DNA of 34,210 bases. Origin: JABDDM01 sp038240295. GTDB taxonomy: Bacteria; Bacteroidota; Ignavibacteria; Palsa-1295. Made by a program: the position numbers and the translations under genes. The stretch is from assembly GCA_038240295.1 (NCBI GenBank), contig JBBSDW010000012.1:1-34210 (forward strand), given 5' to 3'. Positions 23,912 to 32,521 of this stretch are shown one piece after another. The notes beneath the pieces are model-generated. The model searched no databases. It had not been told where the DNA came from and worked only from the letters and a program-made list of their open reading frames with translations. Every line of letters starts with the position of its first letter. The stretch's first letter is position 1.

Positions 23912-24903
23912 CTTGTATAATATTCTCTCTGCTTTTCTCAGTTCAATTGGGTGTAGGGCGCTATGGCAAGCTCCCTACACGCATTGATTCCTTATTCACG
24001 CAGGTCTATTTCCGCTTGCAAGAGAAGCAGACGGCTAATAAGCCATTCCAAGTATTGCTGGTCCCAACTCCCGAGACAAGCTGCCAAGCTTGTGGGTCAG
24101 AAGTGCGCTATGGTTGGTTGGACTTGCCATCAATCGCGGAACAGTCTACGTCAGTTTATCTTATCGAATCCGAGAACGTTATTGATCCAAAGAAACCAAA
24201 AGACTCGAGTATAATTGCCAAGATTCCTTTCGACGTAGCCTCAAAACTTCAAGGATTTGGTGCGACCTTCTATCGAGGAAGGTTAATTCACCTCGAACGA
24301 ATCGGAAAGGTAACTGAATTCGCCCAGGCATATCGGTCAATTGATTCCATTCTTTTTAACACAGCTCAAGACACCTGTGTCCTGGGAAGCCCGCGCGCTC
24401 GGTTCAAATTGCCTGGTAATCCGCCCAATGCTTTGTCACTGTCCGCGTGCGATGTGGGTAATGGCCTATTTGACGTCCGATGGAAAACACAAGGATCCGT
24501 GTATTTACTGGACACTACCGGAAAAGTCAAAAATGAAACGACGTTTCCGGAAACCCATTTAGGGGATACGGCATTAGTGTTGCCCGGTGACCTATTCCTC
24601 CTTCCAGATTCAAGTATCATTTGTAGTTACGCCATGTTGACACAACCTTATGATACGACCACTTATAATTCTTCCTCCACCGCTTTCCGAAGATCGAGTT
24701 ACATTGTTAAGCGCTTTGATGCTCGAGGGTGGAATACTTTGATGATGACAAACAGAGCATATGCTGGAACCCTGCATATCGATCCCTCGACGCAAGCATT
24801 GTGGGTTGCCAATATGGAAGCTCGAAGGGACGACAGCATGACTTTCTTTAGGGTGGGCACAATCAGGTTTGCGTTGGCAATACTCCTTCATCGCCTGGCC
24901 TAA
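23902..24903 (+). CDS. Secreted protein of unknown function, N-terminal part
   Basis: Family not recognised. The 333-residue frame starts with a hydrophobic leader (MPLTCIIFSLLFSVQLGVG) suited to export. The body shows repeated strands such as VRWKTQGSVYLLDTTG, ALVLPGDLFLLPDSS and ALWVANMEARRDDSM, which suggests a beta-propeller-like fold. The last residues (RFALAILLHRLA) look out of frame. Reading the neighbouring frame from about 24852 continues sensibly as GHNQVCVGNTPSSPGLM into the next frame. One extra G in the run at 24855-24857 would fuse the two into about 442 residues. So this is a frameshifted gene or a sequencing error. In Bacteroidota, pairs of a small secreted peptide and a propeller protein exist, but I cannot place this pair in that group. 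Confidence 0.55.
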   Translation: MPLTCIIFSLLFSVQLGVGRYGKLPTRIDSLFTQVYFRLQEKQTANKPFQVLLVPTPETSCQACGSEVRYGWLDLPSIAEQSTSVYLIESENVIDPKKPKDSSIIAKIPFDVASKLQGFGATFYRGRLIHLERIGKVTEFAQAYRSIDSILFNTAQDTCVLGSPRARFKLPGNPPNALSLSACDVGNGLFDVRWKTQGSVYLLDTTGKVKNETTFPETHLGDTALVLPGDLFLLPDSSIICSYAMLTQPYDTTTYNSSSTAFRRSSYIVKRFDARGWNTLMMTNRAYAGTLHIDPSTQALWVANMEARRDDSMTFFRVGTIRFALAILLHRLA

Positions 24904-25229
24904 TGACCTCGAGGGGTGGCGTTTCCTTCTACGTAGATTCAGGTCAAATTACCAAAATTAGTCCACAATGCCAACAACGCAGAATCGCACTTTCTTATCT
25001 TGACGAGGCATCGGAAATCATTCACCTTCTGGTAACCGATTCGAACCGCATTGGTGTCGTCACATATAAGAAACCGGGGCCACCCTGCCTGACGGTCTAT
25101 AATGGCGATGGAATTCGACTTTCAGCTCCTCAACGACTTCCTACTCAGAGCCGGCTTTTTGCGCTTGGGAATCGATTTGTTGTACTTATGCGTGAAGAAG
25201 ATCACTTCACGATTCGTGAGGTCTTTTAA
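24903..25229 (+). CDS. C-terminal part of the frameshifted secreted protein
   Basis: This 108-residue frame begins at an ATG that overlaps the previous stop by one base. It has no leader of its own, and good protein-like sequence continues upstream of the ATG in the same frame back to a TAG at 24849-24851. It reads as the last propeller-like repeats of the preceding gene (GGVSFYVDSGQITKIS, IHLLVTDSNRIGVVTY, RLFALGNRFVVLMR). I consider it part of the same gene, split by a single-base loss. Its stop lies 9 bp before the second ftsZ-tail copy, which is in the same reading frame. Confidence 0.5.
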   Translation: MTSRGGVSFYVDSGQITKISPQCQQRRIALSYLDEASEIIHLLVTDSNRIGVVTYKKPGPPCLTVYNGDGIRLSAPQRLPTQSRLFALGNRFVVLMREEDHFTIREVF

Positions 25230-25238
25230 ATAACAGAC

Positions 25239-25454
25239 ATGCGCCGTGGCGTATTGATCCCACCGATCGAGGAATCGGATGCAGAACCCGAACTCGCCGC
25301 CCGCACGGGCAGCTACGGCGACGCAAAGCCAGAACCACGCGAAGAACGCAATCGCGTAGAGCGCAATCGCGAAGAGCGGAGTCGCGAAGAGCGCAATCGC
25401 GAAGAGCGGAGTCGCGACGACCGCCCAACATTTCTGAGAAGGATCATGGACTAA
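25239..25454 (+). pseudogene. Free-standing ftsZ C-terminal tail (linker plus FtsA-binding peptide)
   Basis: This 71-codon open frame repeats ftsZ codons 436-496 and ends with the same DDRPTFLRRIMD. It has five rather than three REERN-type units (one RVERN, two REERS). It has an ATG but no good Shine-Dalgarno sequence and no GTPase core. It is therefore either a displaced remnant of the original ftsZ 3' end or a short expressed peptide. Against simple decay, the frame is intact and the last 13 codons differ from ftsZ at 8 bases with no amino-acid change. If made, the peptide could compete with FtsZ for FtsA. Confidence 0.75.
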
Positions 25455-25540
25455 CTCTTCGATCCAGAGTTTCTGTTCTTTAGTCAGACTTGAGAAAGGT
25501 CGGCAGTAAGGTTATTGGAGTTCCTTAACGTCGAAACTCA

Positions 25541-25573
25541 GCGGGCAGCCAAAAGGCGGCCCGCATTCATTTT
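25541..25573 (+). terminator. Terminator after the ftsZ-tail copy
   Basis: GCGGGC-A-GCC (25541-25550) pairs with GGC-G-GCCCGC (25555-25564) around an AAAA loop, with one A-G mismatch. It is followed by ATTCATTTTAAA. It lies between converging genes and would end transcripts coming from the ftsZ side. Confidence 0.65.
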
Positions 25574-25626
25574 AAACTCTTTACTCACAAATCCTTCTTC
25601 AATCAAGCTCCACGTAAAATCTCTCA

Positions 25627-27651
25627 TCACCAGATCACGCAGCGATCGGACATTGCGCGTACCATTCGGTCGCCGGCGACGCAATGGAAGGCTTCGGCGA
25701 ACGGGGCGAAGTTCGAGAGCGGGCCGATCACGCGATAATAGCTTACGGGATGAAAATCGGTGAAAACGAGCGTCCGCTCATATTCAGGCCGTATGTTTTC
25801 GCCCCACGCCCTTGCCCAGCCGATGAAAAAGCGTTGTTCGGGCGTAAAGCCATCGATCACCAGATGCGGTTTGCCCTCGAGCGATTTCATGTAGGCATTA
25901 TAGGCAAGCGTTACGCCGCCAAGATCTGCGATGCTCTCGCCAACGACTTGCTCGCCTTTGAGATGGATCGTATCCTGAATTGTGAAGCCATTAAACTGAT
26001 CGATCACGCATTGCGATTTTTGCTGGAATCGCTTGAGATCCTCGGGCGCCCACCAATTCGAAAGATTGCCCTTCGCATCGAACTTTGCGCCTTCATCGTC
26101 GAAGCCATGTGTCATCTCGTGCCCGATGATCGCACCGATCGCGCCGTAGTTATAGCCATCATCCGACTTTGAATCGAAGAACGGAGGCTGCAGGATCCCG
26201 GCAGGAAATACGATCTCGTTCATGTTTGCATTGTAATAGGCGTTGACCGTCGGCGGGGTCATGCCCCATTCGGTTCGATCGACCGGCTTTCCGATCTTCA
26301 TGATTTCGCGGTCGAATCCGAATTTGCTCGCGCGAAATGCATTGAGCACGAAGGGACCGTTATCGATCCTGAGTGCCGAGTAATCCCGCCATGTGTCCGG
26401 ATAGCCGATCTTTTGTGTGAATGCGTTCAATTTTTCGATCGCGCGTTTTCGCGTTGTCTCGCCGATCCAGTCAAGCCGCATCAGATCTGAGCGCAAAGCT
26501 TCGCGAAGATTCGTGAGCATGACGAGCATTTTCGCCTTTGCCTCGGGCGGAAACGCGATCCTCACATATTCTTGACCAAGCGCCTCGCCGAGCGCTCGAT
26601 CGGTCAGCCGAATTCTTCGTTTCCAAAGCGGCATTTCAACCTTCTCGCCGTAGAGCAATTGATTAAACGCAAAGCTCTCGCGATCAAAGCGTGTGTCGAG
26701 ATCACCGGAAACGCGAGCGAGCAGATGCCAACGGAAATACGCGCGCCAGTCTTCCATGGGTCGCGCGGCGATCAGCGAATCCATCGAACGAAGAAATGCC
26801 GGTTGACCGAAGAGCGCATCCTTTACCGCAGGTGCGCCGATCTCCTGAAGATACTTGATCCAATTGAAATGCGGGGTGAGCGCTGTGAGTTGCTTGATCG
26901 AGAGATCGTGATAGGTCGAGTCGGGATCGCGCTGTTCGGGAAGCGTCATCGATGCACGTGCAAGCGATGTCTCGATATCTATTACGGACTGTGCATGCGC
27001 ATAGCTCCAAACGGAATCTCGGCCCGAGAACATGAAGAGATGCGCGATGTATCTCAAATAGGCGGAGCGTATTTCAACCGAGTTCGGATCCTGCTTGAAA
27101 TAATATTCGCGCTCAGGAAGTCCGAGCCCACCCTGCCAACCGGAGGCTACGACGCGACTGCTGTTCTTTGAATCGATATCGGAGCCGAAGTTAAAAAGCA
27201 CTCGGACGCCGATAGGATGCAAATGCGCCACCTCGCGCCGCAGATCATCCAGGTTATCCATCTCTTCGATCAGCTTGAGTTCACCAACGATTGGCTTGAT
27301 GCCCTCGAGTTCCAGTTGAGCCGTGTCCATCGCAGTCGCATAAAAATCGCCGAGCTTTTGCTCATTCGAACCCATCTTGACGAGATGGTTCTTCACCTTC
27401 GCGCTGTCTTCGGAGAGGATCTGATGCATGATGTCTTGGTTGCGATCGATCATTTCGTCCCAGTGACTCCACTGCGCATGATCGCCGGGTATCGGATGCT
27501 GTGCAAGCCATCCAGCGTTCGCATATTTATAGAAATCGTCGCAGGGTTTGCAATCGGTGCAGAGTTCCTTGCGATCGAATGATTGCGAGTGTGCCCAGTT
27601 GGGAAGTAGAAAATAAATGGAGAGTGCAGCGATGGAAAGCTTCAACTTCAT
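25627..27651 (-). CDS. Exported M13 family zinc metallopeptidase (PepO/neprilysin-like)
   Basis: M13 peptidases are zinc endopeptidases that cut short to medium peptides. The zinc motif H511-E-M-T-H515 lies in IGHEMTHGFDDEGAKFD, the third ligand and partner are E572-x3-D576 in GESIADLGG, and the substrate-binding NAYYNANMNEIVFPAGIL stretch is complete. The N-terminal CxxCKPCDDFYKYANAGWL and C-terminal MSDRCVIW are also typical. I chose ATG 27649-27651 because it is preceded by AAGGAG at 6 nt and begins a clear signal peptide (about residues 1-22, cleaved after AHS). The frame extends 14 codons further upstream. The mature enzyme of about 650 residues should be periplasmic or secreted. It converges on the ftsZ region and diverges from the next gene. 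Confidence 0.93.
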   Translation of the reverse strand: MKLKLSIAALSIYFLLPNWAHSQSFDRKELCTDCKPCDDFYKYANAGWLAQHPIPGDHAQWSHWDEMIDRNQDIMHQILSEDSAKVKNHLVKMGSNEQKLGDFYATAMDTAQLELEGIKPIVGELKLIEEMDNLDDLRREVAHLHPIGVRVLFNFGSDIDSKNSSRVVASGWQGGLGLPEREYYFKQDPNSVEIRSAYLRYIAHLFMFSGRDSVWSYAHAQSVIDIETSLARASMTLPEQRDPDSTYHDLSIKQLTALTPHFNWIKYLQEIGAPAVKDALFGQPAFLRSMDSLIAARPMEDWRAYFRWHLLARVSGDLDTRFDRESFAFNQLLYGEKVEMPLWKRRIRLTDRALGEALGQEYVRIAFPPEAKAKMLVMLTNLREALRSDLMRLDWIGETTRKRAIEKLNAFTQKIGYPDTWRDYSALRIDNGPFVLNAFRASKFGFDREIMKIGKPVDRTEWGMTPPTVNAYYNANMNEIVFPAGILQPPFFDSKSDDGYNYGAIGAIIGHEMTHGFDDEGAKFDAKGNLSNWWAPEDLKRFQQKSQCVIDQFNGFTIQDTIHLKGEQVVGESIADLGGVTLAYNAYMKSLEGKPHLVIDGFTPEQRFFIGWARAWGENIRPEYERTLVFTDFHPVSYYRVIGPLSNFAPFAEAFHCVAGDRMVRAMSDRCVIW

Positions 27652-27976
27652 GGAATGCTCCTTGTGATTCGTCTTAGTGGAATGCTCGAACAAATGGATG
27701 AACCCTCTCGGGTGGTAAGTGTAGAAAAGCGAGCACTACAGAACGAGTATGTGATTTGGTGGTTCCGTTCTTGGCGACCTCTTCTGTCTGATTTAGGAGA
27801 AAGCAATTATTTGTAATTCGAAAAATAGTTCGCTGACGCTCTTGCTTTTCGTTTACGTTTGACTTATCTTTGCAGCGTTCCAGATTACCGTGTCGACGAA
27901 GATTCCTCGGACCGTTACAGTTGGCCCCCGTTTCTCCGCCTCGCAGGGCGAATTCGTTCTAAAATCAACTCGGAAT
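27652..27976. promoter_or_regulatory. Divergent intergenic region with a Bacteroidota-type promoter
   Basis: This region separates the M13 peptidase (minus) from the large secreted protein (plus). On the + strand TTG at 27842-27844, a 20-nt spacer and TATCTTTG at 27865-27872 fit the Bacteroidota promoter form. A second TAnnTTTG match (TACGTTTG) overlaps at 27854-27861. Transcription would begin near 27879, about 98 nt before the chosen ATG. On the minus strand I found a Shine-Dalgarno for the peptidase but no clear promoter. Confidence 0.5.
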
Positions 27977-30900
27977 ATGAATCCCAACCGTTACGTGAAT
28001 AGCACCGCTATTCTTTTCCGTGTTCTCGGCCTCGTCGCTCTTTTACTGAGCAGCTCTTCCTCAATCTCAAGCGCGCAGCACAACGGTGAGTATCATTTCA
28101 CTGATACCTCAGCAACGAACCTCACCGGTCAGTTCTATGAGCAGATTGTTCCGCAGTCTATAGCAGACGGAGCGGGCGATACTGTCATGAACTTGACAAT
28201 GGAATGCCTCGCCGCAAATGGCTATGGGCAATGGACAGTTTCGTCCAATACCGCGACAACATCACCGACAGATCCCTCAAGTGGATGGTTCTTGCTGGCA
28301 AATGCGCTTGTTCCCATTAGTGTCTCGGGAGGCGCTGAAGCTGCCACTTGTATCATGGGTGAGGGTTCCTTAGGTACGACCTTCCCAACGCATGTTAAAG
28401 TTACTGCCAACTTGGACGGAAGGGCTAGGTACGTTTGGCCGGATGCAACAGGGGCCAATTTTATTGTCAAAGGGCTCAACGACAGCAGAGGAAATTACAC
28501 TGGCACAAGTGGCGATCAGCAGATTGACATTAGCTTCCCCACTCAAACCGTAACGACACCGGTAGCCTCGTTATACCCCGTGCGCGGTTCGGTTTACACC
28601 TACACTTCTGCCAGCGTAGGAACGCGAACCGTTACCTCGACGACTGGGATGGACTACCGAGACTGGTTCGACGTTGCATCTGACTCCAACTACGTTTATA
28701 TTGTATGGAGAACGGATATTACCTCAGGTTCAGGCGCCGGTATATACGCAATGGCGCTTAATATCAAGGACAATTCCGTCGCGTTGGGTCCAACGCTCGT
28801 CGCTGCGGGTGTTTACCCAACCGTGGCTTGCGATGTTCGCCTTGCGGGGTCGAATCCAGTCTTTGACGTTGCATACTTGACAGCCACTACGGGCGGTGCC
28901 CTGGGCTTTCAAGAATATAACGGCACGAGCTTCGTTACTATCTCCATCCCCGGGTCATATGTCAACCCAAACACTTTGGCGGTCGCACCTTATTTCCCCT
29001 CTCATGCAAGAGCGCTGGTCAGCAGCATTCTTGGTTCAGCGTCGCTCATTCACGCTATCTATGTCGTGACCTCGGCGGGAGACCTCATCCTGTATAAACC
29101 TGTTACGTCTCCAGCTCCCAATGCCGCCTACTGCGACGGGCCGCTTACAGGAACCTACCATTTGGGCGGTGCCTACCTATTTCCATCATCTGCGCCCTTC
29201 AGCAATCATACGCCTGGGTACTCAGTAGTAAATGAGCCCATTTGTGCGTTCGCAAATCCATACGACGGCCAGAATCAAACATCTAATTTCAATCAGTTTC
29301 ATTGTCTGTACCGTCTTTCAAGTGTGAATCTCCCTACATCGGGCACACTGGCCGACCCTCTTATGATTATTCGCGGAGCCGACAATGGCGTACTTGCGAG
29401 TACGAGTGACACGAGGCTTGCAATCAGCTATGTGGGAGGGAATTTGATCAGAACGGATAAATTTGTTGCCGCAGTAAACCAGGAGGGCATTCACGTCCAC
29501 TGGTTCAATACCTCTTCGAGCCCGCATATGCATTACTACTCGCGAGACGTCCGGAGATTCGATGAGCCCATCGACGAGAACACGATTTTAACGTTTACCT
29601 CCATGCTGGGTGATGGCACCGGACACGGTGGAACAAATGGTGCACGGCTATTGCAGGGATTGAGAGCGAGTATGTGGTCGGACCCCAACACGACGCTCTA
29701 TAATGTGAACGGGGAAGCCTGGGCACCCGGAGGGTCCGAACTTGTGATGATGGATCAGAATTCTGTATTGAGAATTGGCAACGACGGAACCGAGGTCGAC
29801 GGTTCAGCTCACCCCCAAGCCTTTTTGACAACGATGCCTCAGTCAAACATTGAGGCGTATATGGACTTCAATGTCTCAACGGGTATCACGCCTTCGACCG
29901 AATATGACTACTACGGCTCGCATACGGTCATCGTGAATCCGGCAAGCGTCTTCGATTGCCGCAATACTGGTGCTTACACCAGTTTCAATATTTCAAGATT
30001 TCCTCTATCGCCGCTGGAATCGGAGTACGGCGCCGGGGCGATTACGGTGCAGCTTTTGGGAGTGAGCTCCTTAGTCCCCGCATTTTTAGAAGTGGAACCT
30101 GGAGCAAATTTTGACATCGGCGGCAACGGTTCATTTTCGTCAAGCCACGCTCAGATTGAAATGCTTGAAGGGTATGCTGTGACAGACCCTCGACATAGGG
30201 GTTCGAGTTCAGTGAATGGAAAGTCAACCTTCGTCGGGCCTTCCGGAATGACATATACTGATGTCTTTAGTCACATTCCAACAGGCGACAGCGTCGGCGT
30301 TGTCTTCGTCGAACCTTGCACACAATCAGGATCGGGGCATGACTACGACATCTGTCCATCGGGGACGCAGTTCACGGCGACCTATTCTGATTTTTCAAAC
30401 TCTGTGGGGGTATCATATGGAGGCATGGGCCGTATTGACTTTGATGGCAACGGCACAACCTTCAGCGATGGTGCCTGCAGCCTCTCATATTGCAACTTTG
30501 TGCGATTCCAGGTATATGGTCACGATCTTGTCTCGACCTTTTCGGTCGAGAACAGCTGGTTTGACTACATGGCGAATGCAGGAATACTGCTTACTCGGTC
30601 GGGCAATGTTTCGTCTTACGGAAATGAGTACATAACTAATAACACCTTCGCGCGCATCGATCGGTTAAATGGCTCAACTTTAGACAGGCTCAGCGGCATA
30701 TGCGTAGAGTACTATGATAATTCAGCAGCATACGCGGAGCAACTGGTCACAATTGAAGACAATGTCTTCGAGTCCGATAACCCTCCGAGTGCTATCGACA
30801 CGGCGATTACGTTGTGGGATACTCGATCAGGCGTAATTCATAATACTATCGATGGCGGTGGTTACAAATGCGGCGTTGTAACCCATGGAGTACAAATCAG

Positions 30901-32371
30901 CGGGTCAATTCCATCCAACTTGAACTCGTTGCTATGCATGAACCGCATTAGTAATTGCGTTAGCTCCGGTATTGGAGCAGGCATTCGAGCCGACAATTAC
31001 GTTGGTTACGTCAAACTCAATCAGGTTTCAAGTTGCGATCAAGGATACGTGTCTGATGCTGACGACCTCGGCCATATCATTTTTACCAATATTAGCAACA
31101 ATTCCGCCCCTGGCATCGATGTGGTGTCAACTACAGCAATGCCCGATCTAACCGGGGTCCACGGTCCATTGAGCACGAGCGGCATCGATGATGCCGCGTA
31201 TGACACGCTCACTGGAAATGGCGTGTCGCAAATAAGATTGACAAGCAGTTCTTACATCAAATTGGGAAACGTTTCGCAGCCATGGACGTGGTCTTACTTT
31301 TGTGAAAATAATATTATTAGATCGATATCTGTTCCCGATCTAATTTTGTCCACATCTGGGAGTAGTTCGATCGATAATATTAATCAGAACTGTTGGGGAG
31401 GTGTCGATCCATCAGTTTCAAGTTCCAATTTCCCCAGCGTGACGTATACGTGTACTGGCTCATTGGTACGAAGCGTGGAGACGGCTGTCGGAGGATCTAT
31501 CAGCTGTGGCGACGGTTTTGTCAGCCATTCCAAGAGCGATAATCATCAGATGGGCAAAGTCGATCCTTTAGGTCAAGTGCTGACATGCGGTCGGTTGTTC
31601 GGCTTAGGCCAGGCTTATCAAGTCACTGGCGAGTGGAGGGCAAGTCGAGATACACTGGAATACTATATCGAGCATTGCGCAAACGATACCGGCTCCTTCC
31701 GGGCACTCCAATGTATACGGACAGCCGTTACAAATAATTTAGCTGACGACTCACTGAAGACCTACAGATTGAGAGAATGGCTAAAATCGGTATTATATCT
31801 TAACAAATGGGATCCTAATTACTGTTGCCAGTGTCTCTGGACGATTGGGGAGTGCTATGGGTCCACTAATCCTTCCCTGACAGTGCTGAAATATTTAATT
31901 GACGATCCAAAGTGTATGTCTTTTCGGAAGAATAATATTGACGAGTACAATAGCGGCAGAAGTTGGCAGTGGCAGAACTACCTTAGCTCAGGGTTCGATA
32001 CGAGTGTCGTACATCTTGATACAACTTTGCCTTCGCTGCATCAGTTGGGCTTGGACTCGCTCTTGAATCTGGCATCCGTAGCGACGGAGGATGCTGGACC
32101 AAGATCAATCTTTAATGTGCATACGTCAAACAACCCATTCGGAATCGGCACCGAGGTTATGTTTGAGCTTTCCTCCACTGCGTACGTACGCTTCGGCATT
32201 TACGACCAACTTGGCCGTAACGTCCAGGGCGAGGAAATGGGACACGTCTATGGCCCCGGTGCCCATCGTTTTATGGTCGATGGCAAGACGCTCGCAAACG
32301 GCACCTACTACGCTCGTCTTTCAACCCCGACGGGTGAAGTACGAACGGTCAAGCTGATCAAGAAGGATTAA
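27977..32371 (+). CDS. Large secreted beta-helix protein with a type IX secretion sorting domain
   Basis: This 1464-residue protein appears to be a surface or secreted structural protein or adhesin. The open frame extends to a GTG at 27890, but ATG 27977 directly precedes a signal peptide (hydrophobic about residues 8-30, ending ISSAQ), so I use that. Residues about 35-760 are Ser/Thr/Gly-rich beta sequence, partly propeller-like. About 835-1065 have the NNTF/NVFES/NTIDGGG rhythm of right-handed parallel beta-helices. About 1195-1360 are Cys-rich and helical, TPR-like (WTIGECYGS). Residues about 1378-1464 are a Por-type C-terminal sorting domain: NNPFG, IYDQLGR, LANGTYYARL and a basic end VKLIKKD. 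This domain is known to target proteins through T9SS, whose machinery is not in this window. No catalytic motif was recognised. Confidence 0.85.
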   Translation: MNPNRYVNSTAILFRVLGLVALLLSSSSSISSAQHNGEYHFTDTSATNLTGQFYEQIVPQSIADGAGDTVMNLTMECLAANGYGQWTVSSNTATTSPTDPSSGWFLLANALVPISVSGGAEAATCIMGEGSLGTTFPTHVKVTANLDGRARYVWPDATGANFIVKGLNDSRGNYTGTSGDQQIDISFPTQTVTTPVASLYPVRGSVYTYTSASVGTRTVTSTTGMDYRDWFDVASDSNYVYIVWRTDITSGSGAGIYAMALNIKDNSVALGPTLVAAGVYPTVACDVRLAGSNPVFDVAYLTATTGGALGFQEYNGTSFVTISIPGSYVNPNTLAVAPYFPSHARALVSSILGSASLIHAIYVVTSAGDLILYKPVTSPAPNAAYCDGPLTGTYHLGGAYLFPSSAPFSNHTPGYSVVNEPICAFANPYDGQNQTSNFNQFHCLYRLSSVNLPTSGTLADPLMIIRGADNGVLASTSDTRLAISYVGGNLIRTDKFVAAVNQEGIHVHWFNTSSSPHMHYYSRDVRRFDEPIDENTILTFTSMLGDGTGHGGTNGARLLQGLRASMWSDPNTTLYNVNGEAWAPGGSELVMMDQNSVLRIGNDGTEVDGSAHPQAFLTTMPQSNIEAYMDFNVSTGITPSTEYDYYGSHTVIVNPASVFDCRNTGAYTSFNISRFPLSPLESEYGAGAITVQLLGVSSLVPAFLEVEPGANFDIGGNGSFSSSHAQIEMLEGYAVTDPRHRGSSSVNGKSTFVGPSGMTYTDVFSHIPTGDSVGVVFVEPCTQSGSGHDYDICPSGTQFTATYSDFSNSVGVSYGGMGRIDFDGNGTTFSDGACSLSYCNFVRFQVYGHDLVSTFSVENSWFDYMANAGILLTRSGNVSSYGNEYITNNTFARIDRLNGSTLDRLSGICVEYYDNSAAYAEQLVTIEDNVFESDNPPSAIDTAITLWDTRSGVIHNTIDGGGYKCGVVTHGVQISGSIPSNLNSLLCMNRISNCVSSGIGAGIRADNYVGYVKLNQVSSCDQGYVSDADDLGHIIFTNISNNSAPGIDVVSTTAMPDLTGVHGPLSTSGIDDAAYDTLTGNGVSQIRLTSSSYIKLGNVSQPWTWSYFCENNIIRSISVPDLILSTSGSSSIDNINQNCWGGVDPSVSSSNFPSVTYTCTGSLVRSVETAVGGSISCGDGFVSHSKSDNHQMGKVDPLGQVLTCGRLFGLGQAYQVTGEWRASRDTLEYYIEHCANDTGSFRALQCIRTAVTNNLADDSLKTYRLREWLKSVLYLNKWDPNYCCQCLWTIGECYGSTNPSLTVLKYLIDDPKCMSFRKNNIDEYNSGRSWQWQNYLSSGFDTSVVHLDTTLPSLHQLGLDSLLNLASVATEDAGPRSIFNVHTSNNPFGIGTEVMFELSSTAYVRFGIYDQLGRNVQGEEMGHVYGPGAHRFMVDGKTLANGTYYARLSTPTGEVRTVKLIKKD

Positions 32372-32389
32372 CAGCCAAAGTATCCCTGG

Positions 32390-32427
32390 AACGCCAGACA
32401 GCCCTAACGCCGTCTGGCGTTTTGTCT
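32390..32427 (+). terminator. Intrinsic terminator after the large secreted protein
   Basis: A perfect 10-bp stem (32390-32399 with 32412-32421, arm AACGCCAGAC) closes a 12-nt loop and runs into TTTTGTCTT, 19 nt after the stop codon. It isolates the secreted-protein gene from the kinase downstream. Confidence 0.85.
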
Positions 32428-32521
32428 TGAGCCTGCAACCAATGAGGTTATTCCAGAACTCCGAGTGAGTCCCTCAATCTTCTAAGCCGAACTCAATCCC
32501 TGACTGCCGGTTTACAACTGC

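Noticed and set aside
23489..25229. Assignment of the insert genes to the NVEALA peptide/propeller group of Bacteroidota
   Set aside because: The leader does not contain NVEALA and the cysteine pattern was not matched. Only the gene layout is similar.
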